A stretch of 64,000 nt of DNA from Clostridia bacterium (lineage in GTDB: Bacteria > Bacillota > Clostridia > Christensenellales > Borkfalkiaceae), in NCBI GenBank assembly GCA_017621155.1, contig JAGATP010000041.1, positions 49,235 through 113,234 on the forward strand, written 5' to 3'. Every line of letters begins with the position of its first letter. Within the stretch, counting starts at the first letter, position 1. Positions 41,220 to 50,696 of the stretch are shown here, piece after piece. The notes beneath the pieces are model-generated. The model did no database searches. It was not told the origin of the DNA and saw only the letters and a program-made list of their open reading frames with translations. The translations under genes were made by a program, and so were the position numbers.

Positions 41220-42797
41220 ATGGCGGAATTTTCCGAAAAAATCAAAAAAATGTTCGGTGCGATCGCGGCTTTTTTCCGTTCTCTTTGGACGGAGAAGTGT
41301 AAGCCTGCCTTTGCGCGCGTCGGAAAATTCTTCCCTTCGGAGCGTTTGCGCTCCTTCGGGCACAACATTGCTTGCGGAAAGATCAATCTGATCTCCATCT
41401 CCTTTTTGATTGCGCTCATTGTCGTTCTCCTTTCGGCAGCCGTCATGGCGTTTTCGACGGAGGGCGTCAGCCTGACTTCCGTTCTCTATCCCGATGCGGA
41501 CGACTATTTCATGGACTTTTTCAACTCCATGTCCGACTCCGATTTCCCCAATCTGTACATCGAATACCACGTTATCTATGCGCCCATTCTCTACATTCCC
41601 TTAAATCTGGTCTTGCACCTCATTCCCGGTTACGAGTTCTTGGAGAAAAAGGAGATTCGAAATACCCAGATCGGCATGCTTTTCTTCTTCCTCGTCTTTA
41701 CGCTCGCGCTCATCGGGCTTGCCGCACTGCTCTATAAGGAGAAAAAGGGGACGCCGCTTGAAAAGGTCGCCTTTATCTTCCTCATGTATTTCTCCGTCGG
41801 CATGATCTCCGTTATCGACAGGGGAAATCTCATCGTCTATGCGGTGCTTTTCTCCGCCATGTTCCTCTCCCTGTACAAATCCGAAAAGTGGTGGGTGAGG
41901 GAAATTTCCTACGTTTGCCTGGCGCTTGCGATCTGTTTGAAGATCTATCCCGCCTTTCTTGTCATTCTGCTCATTCGTCGGAAAGAATTTACGGGCGCCC
42001 TTCGGCTGTTCGTCTATTGGCTCGTCCTCTTCGTCACCCCCTTCCTCTATTACGGGAGAATGGCGGAAAACATCCTCGCATACCTGCAATCCGTCTTTAA
42101 CTTCGGCTTTGATACCGAGGAAAAATCCGTGCTCGTCACGAACGGCGATATCTGGTGGGTGGAAGCCGCGGCGGGAGAAACCACGGAAACGGTGAAGGAA
42201 GTTCTGGAACAGGCGGTGGACGGAAGCACGAGCTTCTCCTTTACGGGTACGCTTCAGATTCTCTTTGCGAAATTCTACCAAAATCCTAAGACGCTTGACG
42301 TGGCAAAGCCGCTCGGCAACGTGCTCTTGGCTTGCTGCTTCCTTTTCTCCTTCTTCCAGGATAAGGATTGGAAGAGCGCGACCCTTCTTTCCATCTGCTC
42401 CATCACCTTTACTTCGAGTGTGTACACCTATTCGCTCGCCTTCCTCATCTTCCCCTGCCTGATGTTCCTCAACGAGGCGAACTTCAAAAATCCCCTGCAT
42501 TGGATGTATGCGGCGCTGTTCGTGGGGCTGTTCGGCATGTTTACGTGGGAAGAGACCTTCTATCACGTGCTTCCCATCATGCCCAATTTAGAGGCGAATT
42601 ACTATTACTATCTCAATTACGCCAACATCATCGAGCGCGTTTCGCTCATGATTTTGACCTTCCTTCTCGTCTGTGAAGGGATCTTCCGTACCATTCTCCT
42701 TTTCGAAGACTTCGTCGTCTGGATTGTCCGCAAGGTTCAACGCCGGAAACGCCGCAAGGCTTCCATCTTAAACAACCCCTACGGAATCAGGAAGTAG
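41220..42797 (+). CDS. GT87-like membrane glycosyltransferase 4
   Basis: A 525-aa polytopic protein. A 60-residue basic cytoplasmic start precedes the first helix. The first outer loop reads YPDADDYFMDFFNSMSDSD, which keeps the FMDFFN core of proteins 1 and 3, and VIDRGNLI and LKIYPAFLVILLIRRKE are conserved. A longer insert (about 310-350) lies between helices 8 and 9. AGGAGAG precedes the ATG. Confidence 0.76.
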   Translation: MAEFSEKIKKMFGAIAAFFRSLWTEKCKPAFARVGKFFPSERLRSFGHNIACGKINLISISFLIALIVVLLSAAVMAFSTEGVSLTSVLYPDADDYFMDFFNSMSDSDFPNLYIEYHVIYAPILYIPLNLVLHLIPGYEFLEKKEIRNTQIGMLFFFLVFTLALIGLAALLYKEKKGTPLEKVAFIFLMYFSVGMISVIDRGNLIVYAVLFSAMFLSLYKSEKWWVREISYVCLALAICLKIYPAFLVILLIRRKEFTGALRLFVYWLVLFVTPFLYYGRMAENILAYLQSVFNFGFDTEEKSVLVTNGDIWWVEAAAGETTETVKEVLEQAVDGSTSFSFTGTLQILFAKFYQNPKTLDVAKPLGNVLLACCFLFSFFQDKDWKSATLLSICSITFTSSVYTYSLAFLIFPCLMFLNEANFKNPLHWMYAALFVGLFGMFTWEETFYHVLPIMPNLEANYYYYLNYANIIERVSLMILTFLLVCEGIFRTILLFEDFVVWIVRKVQRRKRRKASILNNPYGIRK

Positions 42798-42799
42798 CC

Positions 42800-43756
42800 A
42801 TGTTTTATTCCATCGTCATTCCCGTTTATAACGGCAAAGAGACTCTTGGAGAAACCGTAAAAAGCATCGTTCGTCAAGACTTTACGGACTACGAACTTAT
42901 TCTCGTGGACGACGGCTCTACGGACGGGACGGGGGAGCTTTGCGATCAATTTGAGAAGCAATACGATTTCATCAAAGTCATTCATCAGAAAAATGCCTAC
43001 TTGGGTGCTGCGCGCAATCGCGGTTTGGACGAGGCAAGCGGAAAATACGTGTATTTTCTGGATGCCGACGACCTGTTGTGCGAAGGGATACTCCAAGCGG
43101 CTTTTTTCTTTGACGGGGCGGACGTCATCGCCTCTAATCGCTTTTACGCCTACGATTGTCGGGTGGGAAAAGAGCGGGTAAAAAAGGGCGACTTCGATGG
43201 CGGAATGCCTGCAAAGCGCATCAATTCGCGGCTCGCCGCCTTCTCTCCCTATGCGGGACAGTCTTTTTACCGCATTGCATTTTTAAGAGAAGAGGGGATT
43301 CGCTTCGAGGAGGAGCGCATCAATTCCGAAGATCGGGTCTGGACGGTGCGGCTCTTGCATCGTTCCCGAAAGACGGCTGTCTTGGAGACGCCCTGCTATC
43401 GCTATACCGAACACAGGGCGGGGTCTCTCATGAACTGCATGAGCGCCGACAATATTTTGGGCTCTCTTCAGGCGCTCGAAGCGCTCCTTTTCGATCTTCC
43501 GTCCTTTGACTACGAAGAGGGAGCGCTTCGCAAGAGAATCTGCAACGAATTTTTGAGCTTTTGCGCCCTTGCCGCCCTCGTGCGGGACGAAGCGCTCAGC
43601 AAAGAACTCATGGCGTACGTGCGGGAGCACCTGTACATTCTGAAGGACAAGGACTGCTCCGCTCGCTTGTTCCTTTGGGCAAGGCACGTCATAGGATTGA
43701 AAAATTTACTCAAACTATGCAATGCGGTATTTCTGCATTATACGACAGACAAATGA
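42800..43756 (+). CDS. GT2 family glycosyltransferase
   Basis: A 318-aa GT-A fold transferase. The N-terminus IVIPVYNGKETL, the nucleotide site VDDGSTDGT and the metal site FLDADD are all present. No membrane helix, but a hydrophobic patch near the C-terminus may attach it to the inner membrane face. It is similar to the next gene (43753) in length and order of motifs, probably an old duplication. Sugar specificity unknown. Confidence 0.88.
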   Translation: MFYSIVIPVYNGKETLGETVKSIVRQDFTDYELILVDDGSTDGTGELCDQFEKQYDFIKVIHQKNAYLGAARNRGLDEASGKYVYFLDADDLLCEGILQAAFFFDGADVIASNRFYAYDCRVGKERVKKGDFDGGMPAKRINSRLAAFSPYAGQSFYRIAFLREEGIRFEEERINSEDRVWTVRLLHRSRKTAVLETPCYRYTEHRAGSLMNCMSADNILGSLQALEALLFDLPSFDYEEGALRKRICNEFLSFCALAALVRDEALSKELMAYVREHLYILKDKDCSARLFLWARHVIGLKNLLKLCNAVFLHYTTDK

Positions 43757-44670
43757 GAGTTTCCGTCATCATTCCCGTTTACAACACAAGAGAATATCTG
43801 CGCGCGGCGGTGCGTTCCGTGCTTGCACAGGGGGAAGATCTGGAAGTCCTTCTCATCGACGACGGCTCTACGGACGGGAGCGGGGCGCTCTGCGACGAGC
43901 TCGCCCTTTCCCCCCTCGTGCGCTGCATTCATCAGGAGAATAGGTACGTCGGCGAAGCGAGGAACGCAGGCATTCGCGCGGCAAAGGGAGAATATCTCTA
44001 CTTTCTCGACAGCGACGACACCATGGAAGAGGGCGTCCTTTTCCGCCTTCCCGTGACTTCTGCGGACGTGATCTCCTCTTCCGTTCGCTTCGAGCGGGGC
44101 AGAAAGCTCGTCTGGACGGAGAAGAAAGGAACGCCCGAGGGGCTCTTTCTCTTCAGCCCGTACCTCGGACAGAGCTTTTATAGGAGGGAGTTCGTTTTGG
44201 AGAGGGGAATCTTTTTTTCTCCCGAACGAAAGACCGCGGAGGACTGCGAATGGCTCTTTTTCCTCTTGCAGGGGGCGAAGGTGGAAACGGTGGATTTCTC
44301 CTTTTACGCCTATACGGAGGAGAGAGGGGGGTCGCTTTGCACCGCTTACAAAAAGCAGGCGATTTTGCCCACCCTTGCAACGTGGAAAAGACTGTATGAC
44401 AGCGTGGACGAAAGTTTTTATGCGGATCGGGAGGCGATCAAGGCGTACTGTGCGGATGGGCTCATTCAGCATTGCATTCGCGCCTGTATGGTCAAATCGG
44501 AAGGGTCGCGCTATCGCTCGGCGGTCAAATCCTGCCTTCCTTATTTGAGACAAAGGGGATGTAAGGTGGCAAAGTTCGTCTTTCTTGCAAAGCTTATCGG
44601 CGTGCGGGCATTCTTTTCCATCTGCAACAGAAAGATGAAATGCAGCCCTCCCGTGGAAGATACGCCATAA
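43753..44670 (+). CDS. GT2 family glycosyltransferase
   Basis: A 305-aa GT-A transferase: VIIPVYNTREYL, IDDGSTDGSG and FLDSDD. Shared stretches with the 42800 product, such as SPYAGQSFYR against SPYLGQSFYR, show that the two are paralogs. The ATG at 43753 overlaps the previous stop (ATGA). A promoter follows in the 109-base gap before the polymerase gene. Confidence 0.88.
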   Translation: MRVSVIIPVYNTREYLRAAVRSVLAQGEDLEVLLIDDGSTDGSGALCDELALSPLVRCIHQENRYVGEARNAGIRAAKGEYLYFLDSDDTMEEGVLFRLPVTSADVISSSVRFERGRKLVWTEKKGTPEGLFLFSPYLGQSFYRREFVLERGIFFSPERKTAEDCEWLFFLLQGAKVETVDFSFYAYTEERGGSLCTAYKKQAILPTLATWKRLYDSVDESFYADREAIKAYCADGLIQHCIRACMVKSEGSRYRSAVKSCLPYLRQRGCKVAKFVFLAKLIGVRAFFSICNRKMKCSPPVEDTP

Positions 44671-44708
44671 TTTGCCGTGCCTTGACAGGATAAATTTTTT
44701 CAAACCAC

Positions 44709-44737
44709 TTGCCAAGAGATTGATTTTATGCTATGAT
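44709..44737 (+). promoter_or_regulatory. Internal promoter before the Wzy-like gene
   Basis: TTGCCA (44709-44714), 17 bases, TATGAT (44732-44737), start near 44744. It could drive the distal third of the locus. Confidence 0.7.
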
Positions 44738-44779
44738 GATAGTGAGAAATCGGAAATTCCGAACGAAAGAGAGGCTTCT

Positions 44780-46000
44780 ATGGATACAGTCGTGGGCAAA
44801 GAACTCATTTATGCCGTCAGAAATCCGAATAAAGTTTTTTTCGCCAAGCTCTGCTTCTACCTTTTTTGGAGCATTCAGATGGTGTCGAAGGGGCTTGCCT
44901 TTGAGGATGCCGATCGGATTTACAAGATCTTATCCCTCGTTTCGCTCGGATTTCTCGCCCTTAAGTTTCTCCTGACCGATTGGGAATTTCAAGAGCTTGT
45001 TATCGCCTGCGCGCTTGTGTTCTGCGGGTTTATGTGCTATCTGATGACGGGTATGCTCCCGCTGACCATTCTCGCACTTGCACTTGTCGGCATGAAGGAT
45101 GTGCCGGTCAGACCCCTTCTTATCTATACGTTTTATTTGCGGGCAGCAATCTATTTGTACATGGTATCGGGCGCGATTTTAGGCTTTATTCCCGAAATCT
45201 TGTTTGGAAAGAGAGAAATTTTTGACATCGTCGCGTATTTCTTTACGGGTGATTTTCATGTTGTGACCGTTCGCCGCAGCATCGGATACAGCAATCCGAA
45301 CGTCGCTCATATCAGCTTTTTGGTCATCGCGCTTCTGTATCTTTATGTGCGCAAGAACAAGCTCTATGTTTTAGAATACCTCGGCATTGTCTTCTCGAAC
45401 TACATTCTCTATCGCTGGACGGGTAGCCGTACGAGTATGCTCGTCGTCTTTTTCGCGCTGCTATTAAGCATTCTCATTCGCATTCGATTTTTCAAGAAAC
45501 CGCTGTATATCATCGGCGCATGCTCGTTTTTCGCGCTGCTTGCGTTCAGCGTCATCATGGGGCATACCTTTGAGGAACTCTCTGACGATCCGACCTTATG
45601 GCAACGGATCTGCGCAAAGCTCGACAGCCTCTTTTCGACGAGATTGGGACTCAATCACTACGCCGTTTCGACGTTTTCCGTCTGGACGCCGTTCGGACAA
45701 AAATTTCAAAATGACTGGAGTATGTTGGATAACGCCTATTTAAACTTCTGGCTCAGATTCGGACTCATCAATTGCGCTCTGTTTTTATGGGCGAATACCG
45801 GATATCTCCTTCGGTGCAAGCGGTTGGACAGGGAGGAAGCGTTCGTTGCCATCGTGAGTATGGCGGTGCTCGGCATGATGGAAATGTCCCTTTATTCTGT
45901 CACCATGAACGTGTTTTTGCTTCTGTTGTCCGTCTATCTGTATCCTTCCAAAAGAATCGTCTTTCCTGCGGAAAATCCCATTGTCCGCATGTTACAATAA
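44780..46000 (+). CDS. Wzy-like polysaccharide polymerase
   Basis: A 406-aa protein with about ten membrane helices and a large loop, of the O-antigen polymerase/ligase type. The pattern GYSNPNVAHISFLV and, later, YRWTGSRTSML matches G-x-x-HPN-x-A and SRTGM in the N-terminal half of the protein at 53233, so the two are paralogs. Polymerases of this class join lipid-linked repeat units outside the membrane. The start at 44780 has GAGAGG upstream and lies after the promoter. Confidence 0.78.
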   Translation: MDTVVGKELIYAVRNPNKVFFAKLCFYLFWSIQMVSKGLAFEDADRIYKILSLVSLGFLALKFLLTDWEFQELVIACALVFCGFMCYLMTGMLPLTILALALVGMKDVPVRPLLIYTFYLRAAIYLYMVSGAILGFIPEILFGKREIFDIVAYFFTGDFHVVTVRRSIGYSNPNVAHISFLVIALLYLYVRKNKLYVLEYLGIVFSNYILYRWTGSRTSMLVVFFALLLSILIRIRFFKKPLYIIGACSFFALLAFSVIMGHTFEELSDDPTLWQRICAKLDSLFSTRLGLNHYAVSTFSVWTPFGQKFQNDWSMLDNAYLNFWLRFGLINCALFLWANTGYLLRCKRLDREEAFVAIVSMAVLGMMEMSLYSVTMNVFLLLLSVYLYPSKRIVFPAENPIVRMLQ

Positions 46001-46010
46001 AGGAAACACT

Positions 46011-46811
46011 ATGAATATCATCGAAAGAAACTTAACGCTCGGCGCGGTCGGCTATAACGCCTGTACGCAGGACGAGCTGATCGGTTATATCCAGAATTAT
46101 CCCGTCGACAGGGCGTGCTACGTCTCTTTTTTGGGCGCGCCGCACATTTCCATCGCGGAACGCTCCCCTGCGGCGAAAGAGGCATATCAAAATGCAACCA
46201 TCGTCGCGGTCGACGGAATGCCCGTCGTCAAGGTTGCGAAAAAGCTTGACATCGTATGTGAGCGCTGCGGCGGGCCTGATATCATGGAGCGCATTTTGAA
46301 AGAGGGCGTCGAAAAGGGTTATACGCACTACTTTTACGGCGAAAGCCCCGAAGTTCTCGTCAAGTTGGAAGCGCGTTGTCGCGAACGCTTTCCCGGCATT
46401 CAAATCGCAGGCTCGTTTGCTCCGCCGTACCGTCCTTTGACGGAGGAAGAGGAAGCGACCGTTCTTGCGGAGCTAAGGGAAAAGAAGCCCGATTTCATCT
46501 GGGTCTCTCTCGGCTCTCCCAAGCAGGACGAATGGATGGAGAAGCATGCTTCTCTTCTTGTCGGAAGCAAACTGATGGGGGTGGGAGCTGCCTTTAAGTT
46601 CCTCGCGGGGACGGTCAAGCGCGCTCCCGTTTGTTGGCGCAAAGCGGGACTCGAATGGCTCTATCGCATTTTCAAAGAGCCGCACCTTCTGTGGGAGCGC
46701 TATTTGAAGTTCAGTTTCGGATTTCTTCGCGCCAGGAAGAAGGCGGTCAAGGAATACAGAGCGCGGCAAGAGGAGCCGGAAGCGGCGGAAGAGCCGGTTA
46801 CGCTGCAATAG
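46011..46811 (+). CDS. WecG/TagA/CpsF-family glycosyltransferase (GT26)
   Basis: A 266-aa enzyme of GT26, which adds the second sugar to undecaprenyl-PP-linked GlcNAc or similar. VAVDGMPVV, HYFYGESPEVL, IWVSLGSPKQDEWM and GVGAAFKFLAGTVKRAP with GLEWLYR are the family blocks in order. AAAGGAAA precedes the ATG. Its presence implies a lipid-PP-sugar acceptor, although the initiating transferase is not in the window. Confidence 0.93.
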   Translation: MNIIERNLTLGAVGYNACTQDELIGYIQNYPVDRACYVSFLGAPHISIAERSPAAKEAYQNATIVAVDGMPVVKVAKKLDIVCERCGGPDIMERILKEGVEKGYTHYFYGESPEVLVKLEARCRERFPGIQIAGSFAPPYRPLTEEEEATVLAELREKKPDFIWVSLGSPKQDEWMEKHASLLVGSKLMGVGAAFKFLAGTVKRAPVCWRKAGLEWLYRIFKEPHLLWERYLKFSFGFLRARKKAVKEYRARQEEPEAAEEPVTLQ

Positions 46812-46817
46812 AAAAAC

Positions 46818-48911
46818 ATGAAGACGCTGTTAATCACAAACATTGCGTCCCCGTATCGGGTGGATTTCTTCCGCTATTTGCAGGAGACTTATCCCGCATA
46901 CGGGTTTAGCATATTATACACCTCCGATCGTCAGGAGGGTAGAGAATGGGGGACGGATCAGGATAGCATTCGGGACTCCGTCTTTCTGCATTCCAAGGCC
47001 ATTACGGTCGGTAAGAAGGGCTGGGAGCGGACGATTTACTTCCCGCCCAATCCCAAAAAAGTGCTCGATGACCTTGCGCCCGACGTCGTCGTCGCTTCCG
47101 AGTACAACCCTGCGGCGCTTTCTGCGCTCTCCTGGTGCAAAAAACACGGCGTTCCCTTCGTCCATTGGACGGACGGTACCCTTGTCAACGAGCGCAATTT
47201 GAATTTTGTGCAAAAGTGGTCGAGGAAGCGCATCGTGAAGAATGCGGATTCCTTCATCGCAAGCTCGTCTGCGGCGAAGAAGAAGCTCGAAGTGTACGGC
47301 GCAAAGCGCAAAATCTTCGTCAGCTCCCTCACCGTGGACATCAAAAAATACCTCACGAAGAAGGAGAAGAGCGGACAAAAGACTCTTCTCACCGTGGGCG
47401 GACTCATCGAGCGAAAGGGAATCGACCTTCTTTTGCATGCGCTCTCGCTCAAACCCGATGAATACCGCCTTTGGATGGTGGGCAACGGCGCGGAGCGAGA
47501 AAATCTCGAAGCCCTCGCGCGGGAAAAGGGGATCGATACGACGTTTTTCGGATTTTTGGAGGGCGAAGCGCTCCGCAAGGTCTATGCGGAGGCGGACGCC
47601 TTCGTTCTTCCCACGCGGGAGGACTGTTTCGGACTCGTCCTTTTGGAGGCAATGTGCGCTTCTCTTCCCATCGTCTGTTCGACGTATGCGGACGGAGGAT
47701 ACGATCTCATTGACGGGAACGGAACGATGGCTGATCCCTTCGATCCACAGGCGTTTTTGAAAGCAATCGAGGAAACGGTCGCCGCCAACGGCACGGACAA
47801 CGTGCTCGGCAGACGCTCTTACGAGCGGGCGCAGCTCTTCGCCTTTGAAAAGGTAGCCCCTCCTTTTGTGCAGGCGGTGGACGAAGCCAAAAAGAAGAGA
47901 GTGCTTCTCGTGGACAACGCTTCGGACGGGCATCACGTCGCCTACGCCAAGACCTTGTTTTCCATCGAGGAGACGGAAAATACCCTCGTCTTCCCGGAGG
48001 GAATCGAGGGGGCAATTCCCCTTCCCAAAGCCAAATTATCGGGACTGCACCCCCTTTCGTACCTGCAATTCGTGCGGAGGGTCAAAAAAATCGCCAAAGA
48101 GGAGAAGGTGGATATCGTCCATTTCCTCGACGGCAATCCCCTCGTGAACTATTGGGGCGTCGGGCTTTCGTGGCTTAAACGCTATCGCGGGGTCATCACC
48201 TATCATTTGCACTTCCGCGGAAAGTGGAAGGATTTCGGACATAAGCGGCTTGCAAAGCTCGCCGTGAGCGTTGTGCACACCGAAAAGCTCAAAAATACGT
48301 TTGAGACTCTCTACGGCGGAGAGGTCAGACACATCGAATATCCCGACTTTTTGCTTCGGGAGGTTTCTCCCAAACAGAAAACGGACGAAACCGTCCTGCT
48401 TGCCCTCGGACAGACGCGGTATGAAAAGGGGCTCGATCTCCTCTTGGAGGCGTTAAACGCCGTGCAGGGGAATTTCCGCCTGATCGTCGCGGGCGCGCCC
48501 GACGCCTTCGACGAGGCATTTATTCGGGAGAAGAGCAAGGCGTATGCCGAAAAGGTGACGATTCTTCTTCGCTATCTCTCGGAAGAAGAGGTGCATTCCT
48601 TCTTACAGCAGTGCGACGTCGTCGTCCTTCCCTATCGCAACGCCTTCGAGGGCGCGAGCGGCCCTTTGACCGAGGGGGTAGGGTACGGCAAGTGCATCGT
48701 CGGGCCGAAGGGGGGAAGCGTCGGCGAACTCATTCAAACGCATCACCTCGGAATTACTTTTGAAGGAGAGGACGTCTCTTCTCTCCAATCAGCCATCGAG
48801 CGAGCGATGACCGAGCCTTTTTCCTATGACGAGAGGGCGGAAGCGTACCGCGCTTTCCTTTCTCCCAAGCGTTTTCGGCAGGAATATGCCGATCTATACC
48901 AAAGCCTATGA
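46818..48911 (+). CDS. Tandem GT4 glycosyltransferase fusion
   Basis: A 697-aa chain with two complete GT-B transferases. Domain 1 (about 1-350) starts LLITNIASPYRVDFF and has the GT4 EX7E-type segment PTREDCFGLVLLEAMC. Domain 2 (about 355-697) starts VLLVDNASDGHHVAY and has LALGQTRYEKGLDLLLEAL and YRNAFEGASGPLTEGVGYG. Each part is the size of a stand-alone GT4 enzyme. The fusion may add two sugars in sequence. It begins 6 bases after the GT26 gene without a strong ribosome site. Confidence 0.85.
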   Translation: MKTLLITNIASPYRVDFFRYLQETYPAYGFSILYTSDRQEGREWGTDQDSIRDSVFLHSKAITVGKKGWERTIYFPPNPKKVLDDLAPDVVVASEYNPAALSALSWCKKHGVPFVHWTDGTLVNERNLNFVQKWSRKRIVKNADSFIASSSAAKKKLEVYGAKRKIFVSSLTVDIKKYLTKKEKSGQKTLLTVGGLIERKGIDLLLHALSLKPDEYRLWMVGNGAERENLEALAREKGIDTTFFGFLEGEALRKVYAEADAFVLPTREDCFGLVLLEAMCASLPIVCSTYADGGYDLIDGNGTMADPFDPQAFLKAIEETVAANGTDNVLGRRSYERAQLFAFEKVAPPFVQAVDEAKKKRVLLVDNASDGHHVAYAKTLFSIEETENTLVFPEGIEGAIPLPKAKLSGLHPLSYLQFVRRVKKIAKEEKVDIVHFLDGNPLVNYWGVGLSWLKRYRGVITYHLHFRGKWKDFGHKRLAKLAVSVVHTEKLKNTFETLYGGEVRHIEYPDFLLREVSPKQKTDETVLLALGQTRYEKGLDLLLEALNAVQGNFRLIVAGAPDAFDEAFIREKSKAYAEKVTILLRYLSEEEVHSFLQQCDVVVLPYRNAFEGASGPLTEGVGYGKCIVGPKGGSVGELIQTHHLGITFEGEDVSSLQSAIERAMTEPFSYDERAEAYRAFLSPKRFRQEYADLYQSL

Positions 48912-49822
48912 TATTTTCCTTTATTATACCCGTTTACAACGCAAGAACTTACCTTCGGGACTGTCTGGACAGCCTTGTCAAACAGGATTTATCCGACTGT
49001 GAGGTGCTCCTCATCGACGACGGTTCCACGGACGGAAGCAGGGAAATCTGCGACGAATATGCAGACAAATGCACCGTCTATCACCTCGAGAACGGTGGCG
49101 TTTCCCGTGCGCGAAATTTCGGCATCGACCACGCGCAGGGGAGGTACGTCGCCTTTCTCGACAGCGACGATACCGTCACGGACGACTTCGTCTCCGTCTA
49201 TAAGGAAGCGGTCAAGGAAGAGGCGGACATCTACCATTTCAATTCCTATCGCACCGACCGCGAGACGGAGCTGATGCGCCACTATCTGACGAACAACGTC
49301 AAGTCCAACCGCGCGGCGCTCCTCTCCTTCCGCCATTGTCAGCCCTGGGATAAGATCTTTGTGCGCGAGCTCATCGGCGACAAGCGTTTCGACGAGAGCA
49401 TGAAGCTCTACGAGGACTTTTCCTTCCTCCTCGATTACTACCGCGGGGTGAAGAAGGTCTTTGTCTCCAAAGCCGCCGTGTACCGCTATTACGTGAGAAA
49501 GGGGAGCCTTTCCACCAAGGGCAAAAAGGAATACTTCGCAAGCTGCGACAAGCTCTATCAAAAGATTCGCGCCTTTGCCAAGGACTATGCGATCGCCGAT
49601 TTGACGGACGTGCACAGGAATCTTTTATTCGTCACGACGCTCGTGGGGGCAAGGCTCTATCACAAGGGCATGAAGAGCAAGGAGATCAAGGCTTGCCTCA
49701 AAAAACTCGCCTATTACAAACCCCTCGTCAAGGAGCGCTACGCTTCCTTGCAGGATAAAGTGAGAAAATTCTGTTTAAAGACGGGCTGGTTTAAGCTTGC
49801 CCATCACTTCTTCTATTATTGA
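48908..49822 (+). CDS. GT2 family glycosyltransferase
   Basis: A 304-aa GT-A transferase with FIIPVYNARTYL, IDDGSTDGSR and FLDSDD in the usual places. The C-terminal third is basic and helical. ATGA overlap with the GT4 fusion. Specificity unknown. Confidence 0.88.
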   Translation: MIFSFIIPVYNARTYLRDCLDSLVKQDLSDCEVLLIDDGSTDGSREICDEYADKCTVYHLENGGVSRARNFGIDHAQGRYVAFLDSDDTVTDDFVSVYKEAVKEEADIYHFNSYRTDRETELMRHYLTNNVKSNRAALLSFRHCQPWDKIFVRELIGDKRFDESMKLYEDFSFLLDYYRGVKKVFVSKAAVYRYYVRKGSLSTKGKKEYFASCDKLYQKIRAFAKDYAIADLTDVHRNLLFVTTLVGARLYHKGMKSKEIKACLKKLAYYKPLVKERYASLQDKVRKFCLKTGWFKLAHHFFYY

Positions 49823-49823
49823 T

Positions 49824-50696
49824 ATGGTCAGCGTCGTCATTCCTACCTACAACAGAGCGGCTACCCTTCGCCGCGCGATGGAGAGCGTCCTTTCGCAGAG
49901 CTATTCCGATTTAGAGCTCATCGTCGTGGACGACGGCTCGACGGACGAAACGAAGGAGCTCGTCACTTCCTTCTCCGATTCAAGGGTGCGCTACGTCTAT
50001 CAGGAGAACGGCGGAGCTTGCAAGGCGAGAAACCGCGGCGTCCAAGAGGCGAGAGGGGAGCTTATCGCCTTTCAGGACAGCGACGATGAGTGGCTTCCCG
50101 GAAAGCTCGAAAAGCAAGTTTCCTTTTTGAAGGAACAGGACGCCGACATGGTCTATTGCGCGCTCGACAGTTACTTTGAAAGCGGAGAAAAGGAGTGCGT
50201 CATTCCCGCCACTTATCCCCCCATTCGTCAGGGAAATAAGGAGACCGTCAGGCAGATGCTCTTTTCGGGTACCGTCGTTACGCAGACCATTTTGGTGAAG
50301 GCGGACAAGGCGAGGGAAATCCCCTTTGACGAGAGCATGCCGCGCTATCAGGAATGGGAGTGGTCTGTGCGTTTTGCCTATGCGCATTCGGTGGCGTTTC
50401 TCCCTGAAATTCTCGTTCGCCGTTACATTCAGAAGGACAGCATTTCAAGGGTTTCCAAAAATCTTCCCATCGCGATCACCAAAATATTCTATAAAAACTT
50501 CGACACCATTCGCTCGGACAAAGCTCTTTGGAAGCTCTGGACGAGAGAGGTTGCCAACCATCGTTTTCAGCACGGCTTGAAGGCGGGCAAGGAATGCCGA
50601 TACGCCTTTTTTGCCACGGGCAATCCAAAATTTCTCGCGAAATGGTTTTTGTGCCTCTTCGGCTTGGAGAAAAAGGTAGGAAAATATGCAAATTGA
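49824..50696 (+). CDS. GT2 family glycosyltransferase
   Basis: A 290-aa GT-A transferase: VVIPTYNRAATL, VDDGSTDET and FQDSDDEW. The start at 49824 follows the previous stop by one base and lacks a ribosome site, so it depends on translational coupling. An upstream TTG in frame (49797) is possible but adds only nine residues. It overlaps the flippase gene by 11 bases. Confidence 0.86.
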   Translation: MVSVVIPTYNRAATLRRAMESVLSQSYSDLELIVVDDGSTDETKELVTSFSDSRVRYVYQENGGACKARNRGVQEARGELIAFQDSDDEWLPGKLEKQVSFLKEQDADMVYCALDSYFESGEKECVIPATYPPIRQGNKETVRQMLFSGTVVTQTILVKADKAREIPFDESMPRYQEWEWSVRFAYAHSVAFLPEILVRRYIQKDSISRVSKNLPIAITKIFYKNFDTIRSDKALWKLWTREVANHRFQHGLKAGKECRYAFFATGNPKFLAKWFLCLFGLEKKVGKYAN

